This document shows, piece by piece, positions 36,876 through 45,068 of a stretch of 64,000 bases of DNA. Every line of letters begins with the position of its first letter. Positions within the stretch are counted from its first letter, which is position 1. The stretch is from positions 3,561,001 through 3,625,000 of the forward strand of contig NZ_CP036186.1 in assembly GCF_015291885.1 (NCBI RefSeq), in the 5' to 3' direction. Both the position numbers and the translations under genes were made by a program. This DNA is from Stutzerimonas stutzeri. Lineage in GTDB: Bacteria; Pseudomonadota; Gammaproteobacteria; Pseudomonadales; Pseudomonadaceae. The notes beneath the pieces are model-generated. The model was not told the DNA's origin and made no database searches. It worked only from the letters and a program-made list of their open reading frames with translations.

Positions 36876-37463
36876 ATGACCCTGCGTTCCATTTGCGTTT
36901 TCTGCGGCGCCAGCCGCGGCTCAAACCCCATTTATGAACAAGCGGCACAGGATCTGGGCCGAACGCTGGCCGCAAACGATATTCGGCTGATCTACGGCGG
37001 CGGTGCAGTCGGGTTGATGGGTGTGGTTGCTGACGCCACCATGGCCGCCGGCGGCGAGGTTATTGGCATCATTCCACAAAGCCTGAAAGATGCCGAGGTT
37101 GGTCATACCGGGCTTACCCGCCTGGAGGTCGTCGACGGCATGCACGCGCGCAAGGCGCGCATGGCAGAGCTGGCGGATGCTTTTATTGCGCTGCCTGGCG
37201 GGCTGGGAACGCTTGAAGAACTCTTCGAAGTCTGGACCTGGGGCCAACTCGGCTACCACCCCAAGCCGCTTGGACTGCTGGACGTCAATCACTTCTACAG
37301 CAAGCTCAGTCACTTCCTCGATCACCTGGTCGAAGAAGGCTTTGTACGTGCGCAGCATCGCGAAATGCTGCAACGCAGCGACCAGCCCCAAGCGCTCATA
37401 ACGCTACTCGACGCCTGGCAGCCACCGACGCACAGTCGCTGGGCCAAGAGCGTGCCACAGTGA
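36876..37463 (+). CDS. LOG-family protein (cytokinin riboside 5'-monophosphate phosphoribohydrolase fold)
   Basis: The 195-residue protein has the LOG signature [12 protein letters not shown] (about residue 110), with [11 protein letters not shown] near the N-terminus and the GMHARKARM segment before it. LOG enzymes cleave nucleoside 5'-monophosphates to base and ribose 5-phosphate. In bacteria the role is often nucleotide housekeeping. GGAG precedes the ATG at 36876. DnaA-box repeats lie on both sides. Confidence 0.92.
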   Translation: MTLRSICVFCGASRGSNPIYEQAAQDLGRTLAANDIRLIYGGGAVGLMGVVADATMAAGGEVIGIIPQSLKDAEVGHTGLTRLEVVDGMHARKARMAELADAFIALPGGLGTLEELFEVWTWGQLGYHPKPLGLLDVNHFYSKLSHFLDHLVEEGFVRAQHREMLQRSDQPQALITLLDAWQPPTHSRWAKSVPQ

Positions 37464-37553
37464 CATCCACATAGCTCGGCCTGGCGCTGGTCAAAAAACA
37501 CTCTAATGACTGCAAGCCTCGGCCAGCGCGGCTTGCAGCATTGCCCCCCCACT

Positions 37554-37589
37554 TTATCCACAGCAGCATCCACAGCAATCGTGGATAAG
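37554..37589. repeat. DnaA-box module 3
   Basis: TTATCCACAG at 37554-37563, CACAG at 37571-37575, GTGGATAAG at 37581-37589. The first box is a perfect DnaA consensus and the outer halves form an inverted repeat. Confidence 0.8.
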
Positions 37590-37724
37590 CTAACCTGCAG
37601 TTGCAAAGCCTCGCTGTATAAGCTCAATTTCCAGCTATCACGTCGTGTGTAGACGAAATGCTCGTTTATTGATCAACGCCCTAAATCCTTAGTGGTTCCT
37701 AGCCTGCAGCTAACAGCCCCATGC

Positions 37725-37760
37725 TTATCCACAGCTCGACCCACAGCTGTAGTGGATAAG
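37725..37760. repeat. DnaA-box module 4
   Basis: TTATCCACAG at 37725-37734, CACAG at 37742-37746, GTGGATAAG at 37752-37760. The outer parts extend to a 10-base perfect inverted repeat GCTTATCCAC/GTGGATAAGC. Confidence 0.8.
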
Positions 37761-37829
37761 CAGACGAACGTTTTGGTCATTCAATACTCAACTGACCAGT
37801 AAGCTCGCTTTAAAGACAGGAGGCCACCG

Positions 37830-37883
37830 ATGACTACGCTGAGAAGGGCTGCGATACGGATGCGCTCAGGTGATTCGCGATGA
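37830..37883 (+). CDS. 17-residue leader ORF coupled to the DUF2726 gene
   Basis: The ATG at 37830 has a strong AGGAGG nine bases upstream. The frame reads MTTLRRAAIRMRSGDSR and its TGA (37881-37883) overlaps the next ATG at 37880 by four bases (ATGA). This suggests translational coupling: the leader recruits ribosomes for the downstream gene, which lacks an obvious ribosome-binding site of its own. It is a short frame, so coding is not proven. Confidence 0.5.
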   Translation: MTTLRRAAIRMRSGDSR

Positions 37884-37995
37884 GTTGGCTGGCGCTGACG
37901 CTTGTCGCGTTCGTCTGTTTCGTCCTGGTTTTCTTCGTAAAGAATCGCCAGCTCAACCATCCTGCGCTGCAATATCCCTATAGCCTCAAGGCGCC

Positions 37996-38003
37996 TTTTT
38001 TTT
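37996..38003. repeat. T8 target duplication, left copy
   Basis: Eight T directly before the left IS end. Same tract recurs at 39309-39316 and 40621-40628, as expected for the 8-base target duplication of ISL3 elements. Confidence 0.85.
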
Positions 38004-39308
38004 GGTTCATCGCGCTTTCCCGGGGAAGGCGGCCTTGATTTTCAGGAAGAAGTACTCCGAGTCCCGGAATCCATAGGCCATGCGCTTGATTACCTTGATG
38101 CGGTTGTTAACACCCTCAAGGACGCTGGTATGCATGTGGAAGTGAGCACTGGCAAGGATGCCTCGCGCGTATTTGCGCAGGTTGCGAGCGAAGCGTTGCA
38201 GCGGCGCGAGGTCGCTCTCGCGAGCATGTCGCAGCCAGGTTCGCCAGCGTCGCCAACCCTCTCGTACGCTGGGGGCGTACCAAACATCCTTCAGCGCATC
38301 CTTGAGCACATAGACCGTAGCCAACGGCTGGTTGGCAGCAAGCAGCTCCTGTAACTGCACGGCCTGTCCGTCCTTCAGGTTGTCGCGGTTGCGCAGCAGC
38401 AGCCAACGACTCTGCTTGACCGCCTTTCGTGCCGGCTTGTCTTCGCGCAGAAGGTTGGCCTGGTCGACCCGGATTCGGTCGATCACATCCCGACCGTAGC
38501 GCGCGACGACGTGAAACAGGTCGTACACCACTTCGGCCTGCGGGCAATGCTTCTTCACCTCCAGGTCGAAAGCCGTGTTCATGTCCATGGCCACCGCCTC
38601 AATCTGCTGGCAGTGCTCGCCGAGCAATTCAAAGAACGGGCGGATCGCCTCACGGCTGTTGCCGTGGCCGACCCACAGCACCCGTGTTCGCTCGGCGTCC
38701 ATGATGACCGTGGCATAGCGATGCCCCTTGTGCAGGGCGAACTCGTCCATCACCAGGCGGCGGACACCGCTTGAATAGAAGGTGCCTACCTCGGCTTGCA
38801 GGCGGCGCTTGTCGAGCGTCTTGAGGGTGTGCCAGTGCAGGCCGGTGAGCTGGCTGACGTGGCTGATCGGCAGCAGCCGCAGCAAGCTTTCGAGCCAGAC
38901 CTGTAACCGCCGGGTCAGGCGAGATGCAGGCTCCAGCCAGTCGATCCGCTCGGTCACCCGACCACAGTTCAGGCAATCGACTCGGCGCACGGGTAGTTGA
39001 AGCAAGACGCGCTGATCGAACAGATCACGATCGCGCACCAGACGAATTCGGCGCTCGTGAATCAACGGACTGAGCTGACCACAACGCCCGCACTTGGGCA
39101 CTGAACCGGCTTGAGGCTCGAGCTCAATCAGAAGGGAGTTGTTGGCGGATGAACGGCAGGCAACGGCGTCATAGCCTGGCCAGAACGAGGCAAGATCAAT
39201 AGGATGCACGGCGACAGCAGGGACAGGTGAAGGGTGTGTTTGGCGACTGCCAATTTACCTGCTTCCCTGACTGTCAACTCGCTCTTCCCCCAGAGTCCGC
39301 GAAGAACC
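38004..39308 (-). mobile_element. ISL3-family insertion sequence, copy 1 (ISPst2-like)
   Basis: The 1305-base element begins GGTTCATCGCGC on the left and its right end, read inward, begins GGTTCTTCGCGG, forming imperfect terminal inverted repeats that continue to GGGGAAG. It is flanked by T8 on both sides and encodes one intact transposase on the minus strand. The name ISPst2 is from memory of related P. stutzeri elements. Confidence 0.93.
38007..39209 (-). CDS. ISL3-family transposase, intact
   Basis: The 400-residue protein has an N-terminal zinc-ribbon (CGRCGQLSP, then CLNCGRVTE), an HTH-like region with LTRRLQVWLESLLRLLP, and the DDE catalytic domain: first Asp in LVMDEFALHKGH, second in AVAMDMNTAFDLEV, and the late Glu in TSVLEGVNNRIKVIKRMAYG. 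This order is that of DDE_Tnp_ISL3. It ends seven bases inside the left IS boundary. It mobilises the element and could act on the copy with the broken transposase. Confidence 0.95.
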   Translation of the reverse strand: MHPIDLASFWPGYDAVACRSSANNSLLIELEPQAGSVPKCGRCGQLSPLIHERRIRLVRDRDLFDQRVLLQLPVRRVDCLNCGRVTERIDWLEPASRLTRRLQVWLESLLRLLPISHVSQLTGLHWHTLKTLDKRRLQAEVGTFYSSGVRRLVMDEFALHKGHRYATVIMDAERTRVLWVGHGNSREAIRPFFELLGEHCQQIEAVAMDMNTAFDLEVKKHCPQAEVVYDLFHVVARYGRDVIDRIRVDQANLLREDKPARKAVKQSRWLLLRNRDNLKDGQAVQLQELLAANQPLATVYVLKDALKDVWYAPSVREGWRRWRTWLRHARESDLAPLQRFARNLRKYARGILASAHFHMHTSVLEGVNNRIKVIKRMAYGFRDSEYFFLKIKAAFPGKAR

Positions 39309-39316
39309 TTTTTTTT
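39309..39316. repeat. T8 tract shared between the two IS copies
   Basis: Eight T separate the right end of copy 1 from the left end of copy 2, giving the order T8-IS-T8-IS-T8. Confidence 0.85.
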
Positions 39317-40620
39317 GGTTCATCGCGCTTTCCCGGGGAAGGCGGCCTTGATTTTCAGGAAGAAGTACTCCGAGTCCCGGAATCCATAGGCCATGCGCTT
39401 GATTACCTTGATGCGGTTGTTAACACCCTCAAGGACGCTGGTATGCATGTGGAAGTGAGCACTGGCAAGGATGCCTCGCGCGTATTTGCGCAGGTTGCGA
39501 GCGAAGCGTTGCAGCGGCGCGAGGTCGCTCTCGCGAGCATGTCGCAGCCAGGTTCGCCAGCGTCGCCAACCCTCTCGTACGCTGGGGGCGTACCAAACAT
39601 CCTTCAGCGCATCCTTGAGCACATAGACCGTAGCCAACGGCTGGTTGGCAGCAAGCAGCTCCTGTAACTGCACGGCCTGTCCGTCCTTCAGGTTGTCGCG
39701 GTTGCGCAGCAGCAGCCAACGACTCTGCTTGACCGCCTTTCGTGCCGGCTTGTCTTCGCGCAGAAGGTTGGCCTGGTCGACCCGGATTCGGTCGATCACA
39801 TCCCGACCGTAGCGCGCGACGACGTGAAACAGGTCGTACACCACTTCGGCCTGCGGGCAATGCTTCTTCACCTCCAGGTCGAAAGCCGTGTTCATGTCCA
39901 TGGCCACCGCCTCAATCTGCTGGCAGTGCTCGCCGAGCAATTCAAAGAACGGGCGGATCGCCTCACGGCTGTTGCCGTGGCCGACCCACAGCACCCGTGT
40001 TCGCTCGGCGTCCATGATGACCGTGGCATAGCGATGCCCCTTGTGCAGGGCGAACTCGTCCATCACCAGGCGGCGGACACCGCTTGAATAGAAGGTGCTA
40101 CCTCGGCTTGCAGGCGGCGCTTGTCGAGCGTCTTGAGGGTGTGCCAGTGCAGGCCGGTGAGCTGGCTGACGTGGCTGATCGGCAGCAGCCGCAGCAAGCT
40201 TTCGAGCCAGACCTGTAACCGCCGGGTCAGGCGAGATGCAGGCTCCAGCCAGTCGATCCGCTCGGTCACCCGACCACAGTTCAGGCAATCGACTCGGCGC
40301 ACGGGTAGTTGAAGCAAGACGCGCTGATCGAACAGATCACGATCGCGCACCAGACGAATTCGGCGCTCGTGAATCAACGGACTGAGCTGACCACAACGCC
40401 CGCACTTGGGCACTGAACCGGCTTGAGGCTCGAGCTCAATCAGAAGGGAGTTGTTGGCGGATGAACGGCAGGCAACGGCGTCATAGCCTGGCCAGAACGA
40501 GGCAAGATCAATAGGATGCACGGCGACAGCAGGGACAGGTGAAGGGTGTGTTTGGCGACTGCCAATTTACCTGCTTCCCTGACTGTCAACTCGCTCTTCC
40601 CCCAGAGTCCGCGAAGAACC
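39317..40620 (-). mobile_element. ISL3-family insertion sequence, copy 2
   Basis: The 1304-base element is in the same orientation as copy 1 and appears identical to it apart from one lost C at about 40098. Both termini are the same as in copy 1. It lies directly in tandem, sharing the central T8. Confidence 0.93.
39320..40521 (-). pseudogene. ISL3 transposase with one-base frameshift
   Basis: Copy 1 reads GGTGCCTACC at 38781-38790; copy 2 reads GGTGCTACC near 40095-40103. The missing base breaks the frame around residue 141. The N-terminal 140 residues (zinc ribbon) are in one frame from 40521; the catalytic domain is in another. The element may still move through the intact transposase of copy 1. 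Genuine decay or a sequencing error within a repeat are both possible. Confidence 0.88.
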
Positions 40621-40628
40621 TTTTTTTT
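40621..40628. repeat. T8 target duplication, right copy
   Basis: Eight T directly after the right end of IS copy 2, followed by the resumed DUF2726 reading frame. Confidence 0.85.
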
Positions 40629-41101
40629 CGCCAGCAGAACGCGAATTGCTGGAAATGCTGCAGCGTACTGTCGGCGAGCAATACCTGATACTGCCGAAGG
40701 TTAGCGTCGCAGATGTAGTGGAGGTCACCGCCATCCCCCGTCGGGCCTACTGGTATCAAGCCACCAACCGCATTGCTGCCGCTCGCTTCGATTTCGTGCT
40801 GTGCGACAAGAATGATCTGACTCCGATCTGCGTCGTCAACCTGGATGAGCCAGAAACCGACCAGGATTTCATCGACCAGCTGTGCGAGACCGTTGGACTA
40901 CCGCAGGTTAACTTGACGCCAGCAGCGGCGCGGTCCTACACGGATGTCCGTGAAGCCATCGAGTCTGCACTTCGTCCCTGACTGACCGCTGGCGGGAATA
41001 ACGGCGTTCCCGGACGGTCACAGCTGAGCATGACGTAACCACGATGTGCAGTACCGCTGCGGAGCCACTCCGCAAATCGACCACCGGCTACGAGTGACAG
41101 C

Positions 41102-41584
41102 ATGAAATACGCCCTCCCCCTATTACTTTCTCTCGCCCCATTCGCCGTGTTGGCGGACAACCAGACTTGCCATAAGGCCGATGAAACCCAGGTCGCCGCC
41201 CTGTTCGACCGCTGGAACACTGATGTCCAATCCGGCGATCCACATCGAGTAGTGGAAAATTATGCGCCGGACTCGCTGCTGCTACCGACGGTATCCAATA
41301 CGCCCCGGCAGACCCCGGAAGCCAAACTGGACTATTTCGAACACTTTCTCGAGCTCAAGCCGAAAGGCGAAATCGTCTCGCGGATGATCATGATCGACTG
41401 CACCAGTGCGCTCGATACCGGCGTCTACAACTTTCAACTTGGCGATGGCAGCAGCGTCCCGGCCCGTTACACCTTCACCTACAAGTGGTTCGATGACGCC
41501 AAGCAATGGCTGATCACCAGCCATCACTCATCGGCGATGCCAGAACAGACCGCTGCGCAGCAGCTGCCACAAATAGAGGACTGA
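41102..41584 (+). CDS. Secreted SnoaL/DUF4440-type protein (SgcJ/EcaC-like)
   Basis: The 160-residue protein has a signal peptide (residues 1-18, MKYALPLLLSLAPFAVLA) and then an NTF2-like domain with VAALFDRWNTDVQSGDPHRVVENYAPDSLLLPT, the classic start of the SgcJ/EcaC and CaMKII-association fold, and a C-terminal ITSHHSS strand. It should be periplasmic. The enzymatic name in databases is not proof of activity. Confidence 0.85.
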   Translation: MKYALPLLLSLAPFAVLADNQTCHKADETQVAALFDRWNTDVQSGDPHRVVENYAPDSLLLPTVSNTPRQTPEAKLDYFEHFLELKPKGEIVSRMIMIDCTSALDTGVYNFQLGDGSSVPARYTFTYKWFDDAKQWLITSHHSSAMPEQTAAQQLPQIED

Positions 41585-41742
41585 TCCATCAGCGATCGGC
41601 GTCGCCAGCCGCGGCGCCGTTTCCCCCGCCTGAGCGGGTGCGTCCGCGGTACCATGCAGCCTGCGAGCGAACCACATGCTTGCGCCTGCCCAGGCGTGCT
41701 CGATACTGCTAATTAGCACGCTGTCTCCGGACCCGACCCACC

Positions 41743-42765
41743 ATGCCTCTCAAACCCTTGCTGTTGCGCCTGTTCGAACTGGCCAGTCGGCTGATCCGCC
41801 GCTACCCGGGCACGGTCGCGTTATTCGGGTTCATTTCAGGCGTGGCCAGCTTCGTATTGGTGGAGCGCCATGCCGGCCTGGCCAAAGTGGTGGCGCTTGT
41901 CATGCTGGTCAGCTGGCTCTGGCTGGTGCTCGAATCCAGTCTGCGCCGCGTCCTGCATCGCTGGTTCGGCTGGCAGGTGCCACCGCCATTGCTGCGCTAC
42001 GCCACCCAGATGGTGCATCAGGAGACCCTGTTCTTCATCATTCCGTTCTTCTTCATCACCACCACCTGGAACAGCGGCCAAGCCGTGTTTACTGGGTTGC
42101 TTGGCGCGGCCGCGCTGGTTTCGCTGATCGATCCGCTGTACTACAAATGGCTGGCGCCAAGGCGTTGGGTCTACCTCGGCTTCCACGCGCTGACATTGTT
42201 TGCCGTACTGCTGACCGCACTACCGATCATCTTTCATCTTTCCACGCCCCAGAGCTATCAGCTGGCTCTCGCGGTCGCGGTAGTGCTGGCGCTGCCGAGT
42301 CTAAGCGGTCTGTTTCCCCACTGGAGCTGGCGCACCGTGCCGGGCATCGTTTTGTTGGCCGTGGCGCTGGGTGCAGCTGGCTGGCTGGGCCGAACCTGGG
42401 TGCCCCCGGCAACGCTATGGCTGACCGACGTCGCAGTCACCATGAGTCTCGATGACCGCCAGCGCAAACCGGGCAAGGGGCTGCGAAAGCTGAGCAGCAC
42501 CGAGCTGACCACTAACGGGCTATATGCATACACTGCGATCAACGCGCCTCGCGGCCTGAAGGAACGGATCTACCACGAGTGGACGCACAACGGCCGGCGC
42601 GTTGACCGCATCGCCCTAGACATCAGCGGCGGTCGCGAAGCCGGTTATCGCGCCTGGACCCACAAACGCAACTTTCCAGCCGAACCCGCCGGACGCTGGC
42701 GAGTGCGAGTCGTCACTGAGGCTGGTCAGATGATCGGCATGCTACGTTTCGAGGTGACTGACTAG
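41743..42765 (+). CDS. DUF5924/DUF2914 membrane protein
   Basis: The 340-residue protein has about seven hydrophobic segments in its first 230 residues (DUF5924 region), followed by a periplasmic C-terminal domain of DUF2914 type: VTMSLDDRQRKPGKG, YHEWTHNGRRVDRIAL and WRVRVVTEAGQMIGMLRF. The DUF2914 fold is a small beta domain also seen in other envelope proteins. Role unknown. It is followed by an MgtC gene at 57 bases and the two may be co-transcribed. Confidence 0.88.
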   Translation: MPLKPLLLRLFELASRLIRRYPGTVALFGFISGVASFVLVERHAGLAKVVALVMLVSWLWLVLESSLRRVLHRWFGWQVPPPLLRYATQMVHQETLFFIIPFFFITTTWNSGQAVFTGLLGAAALVSLIDPLYYKWLAPRRWVYLGFHALTLFAVLLTALPIIFHLSTPQSYQLALAVAVVLALPSLSGLFPHWSWRTVPGIVLLAVALGAAGWLGRTWVPPATLWLTDVAVTMSLDDRQRKPGKGLRKLSSTELTTNGLYAYTAINAPRGLKERIYHEWTHNGRRVDRIALDISGGREAGYRAWTHKRNFPAEPAGRWRVRVVTEAGQMIGMLRFEVTD

Positions 42766-42822
42766 CGAACCCTCCCCACCAGCATGACTCCATATCAGTA
42801 TCGACCTGGCTGGGAGAACGAC

Positions 42823-43341
42823 ATGGAATGGTGGGCAATCATCTCCAGCACAGTTGCTTCGGAGTTCTCCGACATTACCGATCTGGAAGATGCGACAAGG
42901 GTCAGCAGCCGGCTGCTGATCGCTTCGATCCTGGGCGGGATGCTCGGCTATGAGCGCGAACGCAAACGCAAAGCCGCCGGCCTGCGCACCCATATGCTGG
43001 TAGCCCTCGGCGCAGCGCTTTTCGTGCTGGTACCGGTCCAGGCAGGCATGACCCATGAGGACATTTCCAGGGTAATTCAGGGCCTGGTGACTGGTATCGG
43101 CTTTCTTGGTGCTGGGACTATCCTCAAGGGTAGCTCCGCGGAGGACGTCAAAGGCCTAACTACCGCAGCCGGTATCTGGCTCACTGCCGCAATCGGTGTA
43201 GCGGTCGGCCTAGGGCATGAGGCTACAGCCGTGCTGAGCACTCTTCTGGCCCTGGCGATCTTCGTGCTGGTGCCGCGCCTGGAACGGCACTCCGCACTAC
43301 AGACCGCTCGTAAGCGCCGCCATCGGGCAGATCGTTCATAA
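42823..43341 (+). CDS. MgtC/SapB-family membrane protein
   Basis: The 172-residue protein starts at ATG 42823 (MEWWAIISS), after GGGAGAACGAC. It has the MgtC signature LLIASILGGMLGYERERKRKAAGLRTHMLVALGAAL and GIGFLGAGTILK, with about four membrane segments. MgtC proteins influence Mg2+ limitation responses and F1Fo ATP synthase activity in Salmonella; small MgtC-only proteins like this are of less certain role. Confidence 0.93.
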   Translation: MEWWAIISSTVASEFSDITDLEDATRVSSRLLIASILGGMLGYERERKRKAAGLRTHMLVALGAALFVLVPVQAGMTHEDISRVIQGLVTGIGFLGAGTILKGSSAEDVKGLTTAAGIWLTAAIGVAVGLGHEATAVLSTLLALAIFVLVPRLERHSALQTARKRRHRADRS

Positions 43342-43374
43342 CCTAAGCCGCGTCACCCACTCAGGGACTGTGCC

Positions 43375-44578
43375 ATGCGTATTGACCAAACCACCCTATT
43401 GCTCGGTGTCGGCTTACTTGCATTAGCGGGCTGCAGCGAAACAGCCAAGCTGCCAGTCGAGTCCGGGTATGGGCCGAGTCCAGTTCTGCCGGAACCGAAC
43501 AAGACGCTATTGCCAACCGTTAACATCGCACCCGCCAAAGGCTGGCCGGAAGGAATCAAACCGCATGCTGCGCCTGGGTTTCACGTCGAGGCCTTTGCCA
43601 GCGGCCTGGACCACCCACGCAGGCTCCGGCGGCCCCAGCGCTAATCGAATCACCCTGCTGCGCGATAGTGACGGAGACGGGAAGCCGGAACTACGCACGG
43701 CATTCCTGGAAAAGCTCAACTCGCCTTTCGGCATGGCGCTGGTCGACGGTGATTTCTACGTCGCCAACACGGATGCGCTGCTGCGCTTCCCCTATGAGAA
43801 AGACGCCACTCGAATAACCGTGCAGGGGACCAAGGTGGTGGATCTACCAGCCGGCCCACTCAACCATCACTGGACCAAGAATGTCATCGCCAGCCAGGAC
43901 GGTCGCCATCTCTACGTCACCAGCGGTTCGAACAGCAACGTGGCGGAGAATGGCATGCAGGCCGAAGAGCACCGCGCCGCAATATTGGAGGTCGACCCGC
44001 AGGCGAGAACCGTACGCCTGTTCGCCTCAGGCGTACGTAACCCCAACGGTCTCGCCTGGCAACCTGACAACGGCGCACTCTGGACCACGGTCAACGAGCG
44101 CGACGAAATCGGCAGCGATCTGGTGGCCGATTACATGACGTCGGTTCAGGACGGCGGATTCTATGGGTGGCCATACAGCTACTTCGGCCAGCACGTCGAC
44201 GCCCGCGTTCAGCCGCCTCGCCCGGATCTGGTCGAACGCGCCATCGTCCCGGACTATGCGCTGGGCGCGCACACTGCCTCACTCGGCCTAGCCTTTTATG
44301 AAGGCACGCTGCTTGCGCAGCGATACGCCCACGGCGCTTTCGTCGGCCAGCATGGGTCTTGGAATCGCAAACCTCGCAGTGGATACAAGGTGATCTTTGT
44401 CCCCTTCCGCAACGGCCTGCCGGACGGTGACGCCGAGGATGTGCTGACCGGATTCGTCAACGAGGCAGGTGAGGCACTGGGCCGACCAGTAGGCGTCGCG
44501 GTGGACAAGACCGGAGCGCTGCTGATTGCTGATGACGTGGGCAACGTCATTTGGCGCGTAACGCCGAGTGACCGTTGA
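43375..44578 (+). pseudogene. PQQ-type sugar/sorbosone dehydrogenase lipoprotein, broken by an internal deletion
   Basis: The first part (43375 on) has a lipoprotein signal with LALAGC and reads to GLDHPR at about 43620. The homology then resumes in another frame with [21 protein letters not shown] and runs to the natural end at 44578 ([43 protein letters not shown]). The expected segment after HPR (WLYVLPNGDVLVAET-type) is missing, so roughly 100 bases seem to have been lost along with the frame. The family are soluble-quinoprotein-like beta-propellers. Confidence 0.88.
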
Positions 44579-44660
44579 GGCCCATAGCGCGGCATCAAAT
44601 TGAACCTTGCCCAGCACCGAACGGCCATAAAGATACGACCATTCGCTACGAGGGATTCAC

Positions 44661-44999
44661 ATGTTCAAGCACGCCATCTATGCCATCGCCCCAGTGGTAC
44701 TGCTCGCCGGTTGCTCGGGCAATGTGCAGAACCCTGTCGACCGAATCACCTTCCGCGATCAACCACTGGTACGTGATGTGGAAACCGGCATGTCCCTGGA
44801 ACGGGTACTGACTATCGGCGGCGAGCCTTCCAAGGCCAGCGCAAGAGGGGCGGCACCTGGGCTTTGCCACGACTACATTCTCAATCATGACGGCAAGCAG
44901 CAGCCTTACTACGTCAGCTTTGACGCCTCCGGGCGGGTCGACGGCCAAGGGTTCCTCACGTGCAAGCAGCTGGACGAAAACCAGCGCAATCTACGCTGA
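44661..44999 (+). CDS. osmE: Osmotically inducible lipoprotein OsmE
   Basis: The 112-residue protein has lipobox LLAGC (Cys18) and the SmpA/OmlA/OsmE fold with VRDVETGMSLERVLTIGGEPSK and GRVDGQGFLTCKQLDENQ. OsmE is an envelope lipoprotein induced by osmotic stress under RpoS in E. coli. It stands at the head of a set of general stress genes. Confidence 0.92.
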   Translation: MFKHAIYAIAPVVLLAGCSGNVQNPVDRITFRDQPLVRDVETGMSLERVLTIGGEPSKASARGAAPGLCHDYILNHDGKQQPYYVSFDASGRVDGQGFLTCKQLDENQRNLR

Positions 45000-45068
45000 C
45001 CCAGATGTAAGCGCAGGCGGTGTACACCACGCGCCCGCCAGCTCATCCCGCAACAGGAGGAGATTGTG

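Larger units (their letters stand above)
37464..37829. other. 366-base gap downstream of the LOG gene with two strong DnaA-box modules
   Basis: No gene is seen. The segment holds the two best copies of the DnaA-box module (37554-37589, 37725-37760), 171 bases apart, separated by an A/T-rich tract around 37650-37700. An imperfect CTGTATAAG near 37614 may be a further half-element. Confidence 0.65.
37880..40981 (+). pseudogene. DUF2726-domain membrane-anchored protein, split by two tandem insertion sequences
   Basis: The N-terminal part at 37880-38003 encodes a membrane segment (SWLALTLVAFVCFVLVFFV) and stops being natural at the IS edge. The C-terminal part at 40629-40981 encodes the DUF2726 domain (AERELLEMLQRTVGEQYLI, FDFVLCDKNDLTPICVVNL). 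Joining 38003 to 40629 across the two IS copies, keeping one T8 tract, restores one open frame of 158 residues reading KAPFFSPAERELL. The 111-residue C-terminal part could be translated alone from ATG 40646. DUF2726 domains are nuclease-like folds of unknown function. The insertion likely inactivates it. Confidence 0.9.

Noticed and set aside
36159..37830. Main chromosomal origin oriC
   Set aside because: DnaA boxes are present, but dnaA, dnaN, rpmH, gidA and parAB are not in the window; only an origin-like or titration site can be proposed.
38004..40620. Composite transposon made by the two IS copies
   Set aside because: The copies lie directly in tandem with only T8 between them, so no cargo is carried.
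45066..45068. GTG start three bases before the ATG of the Rho-N gene
   Set aside because: The ATG at 45069 has the better spacing to AGGAGG.
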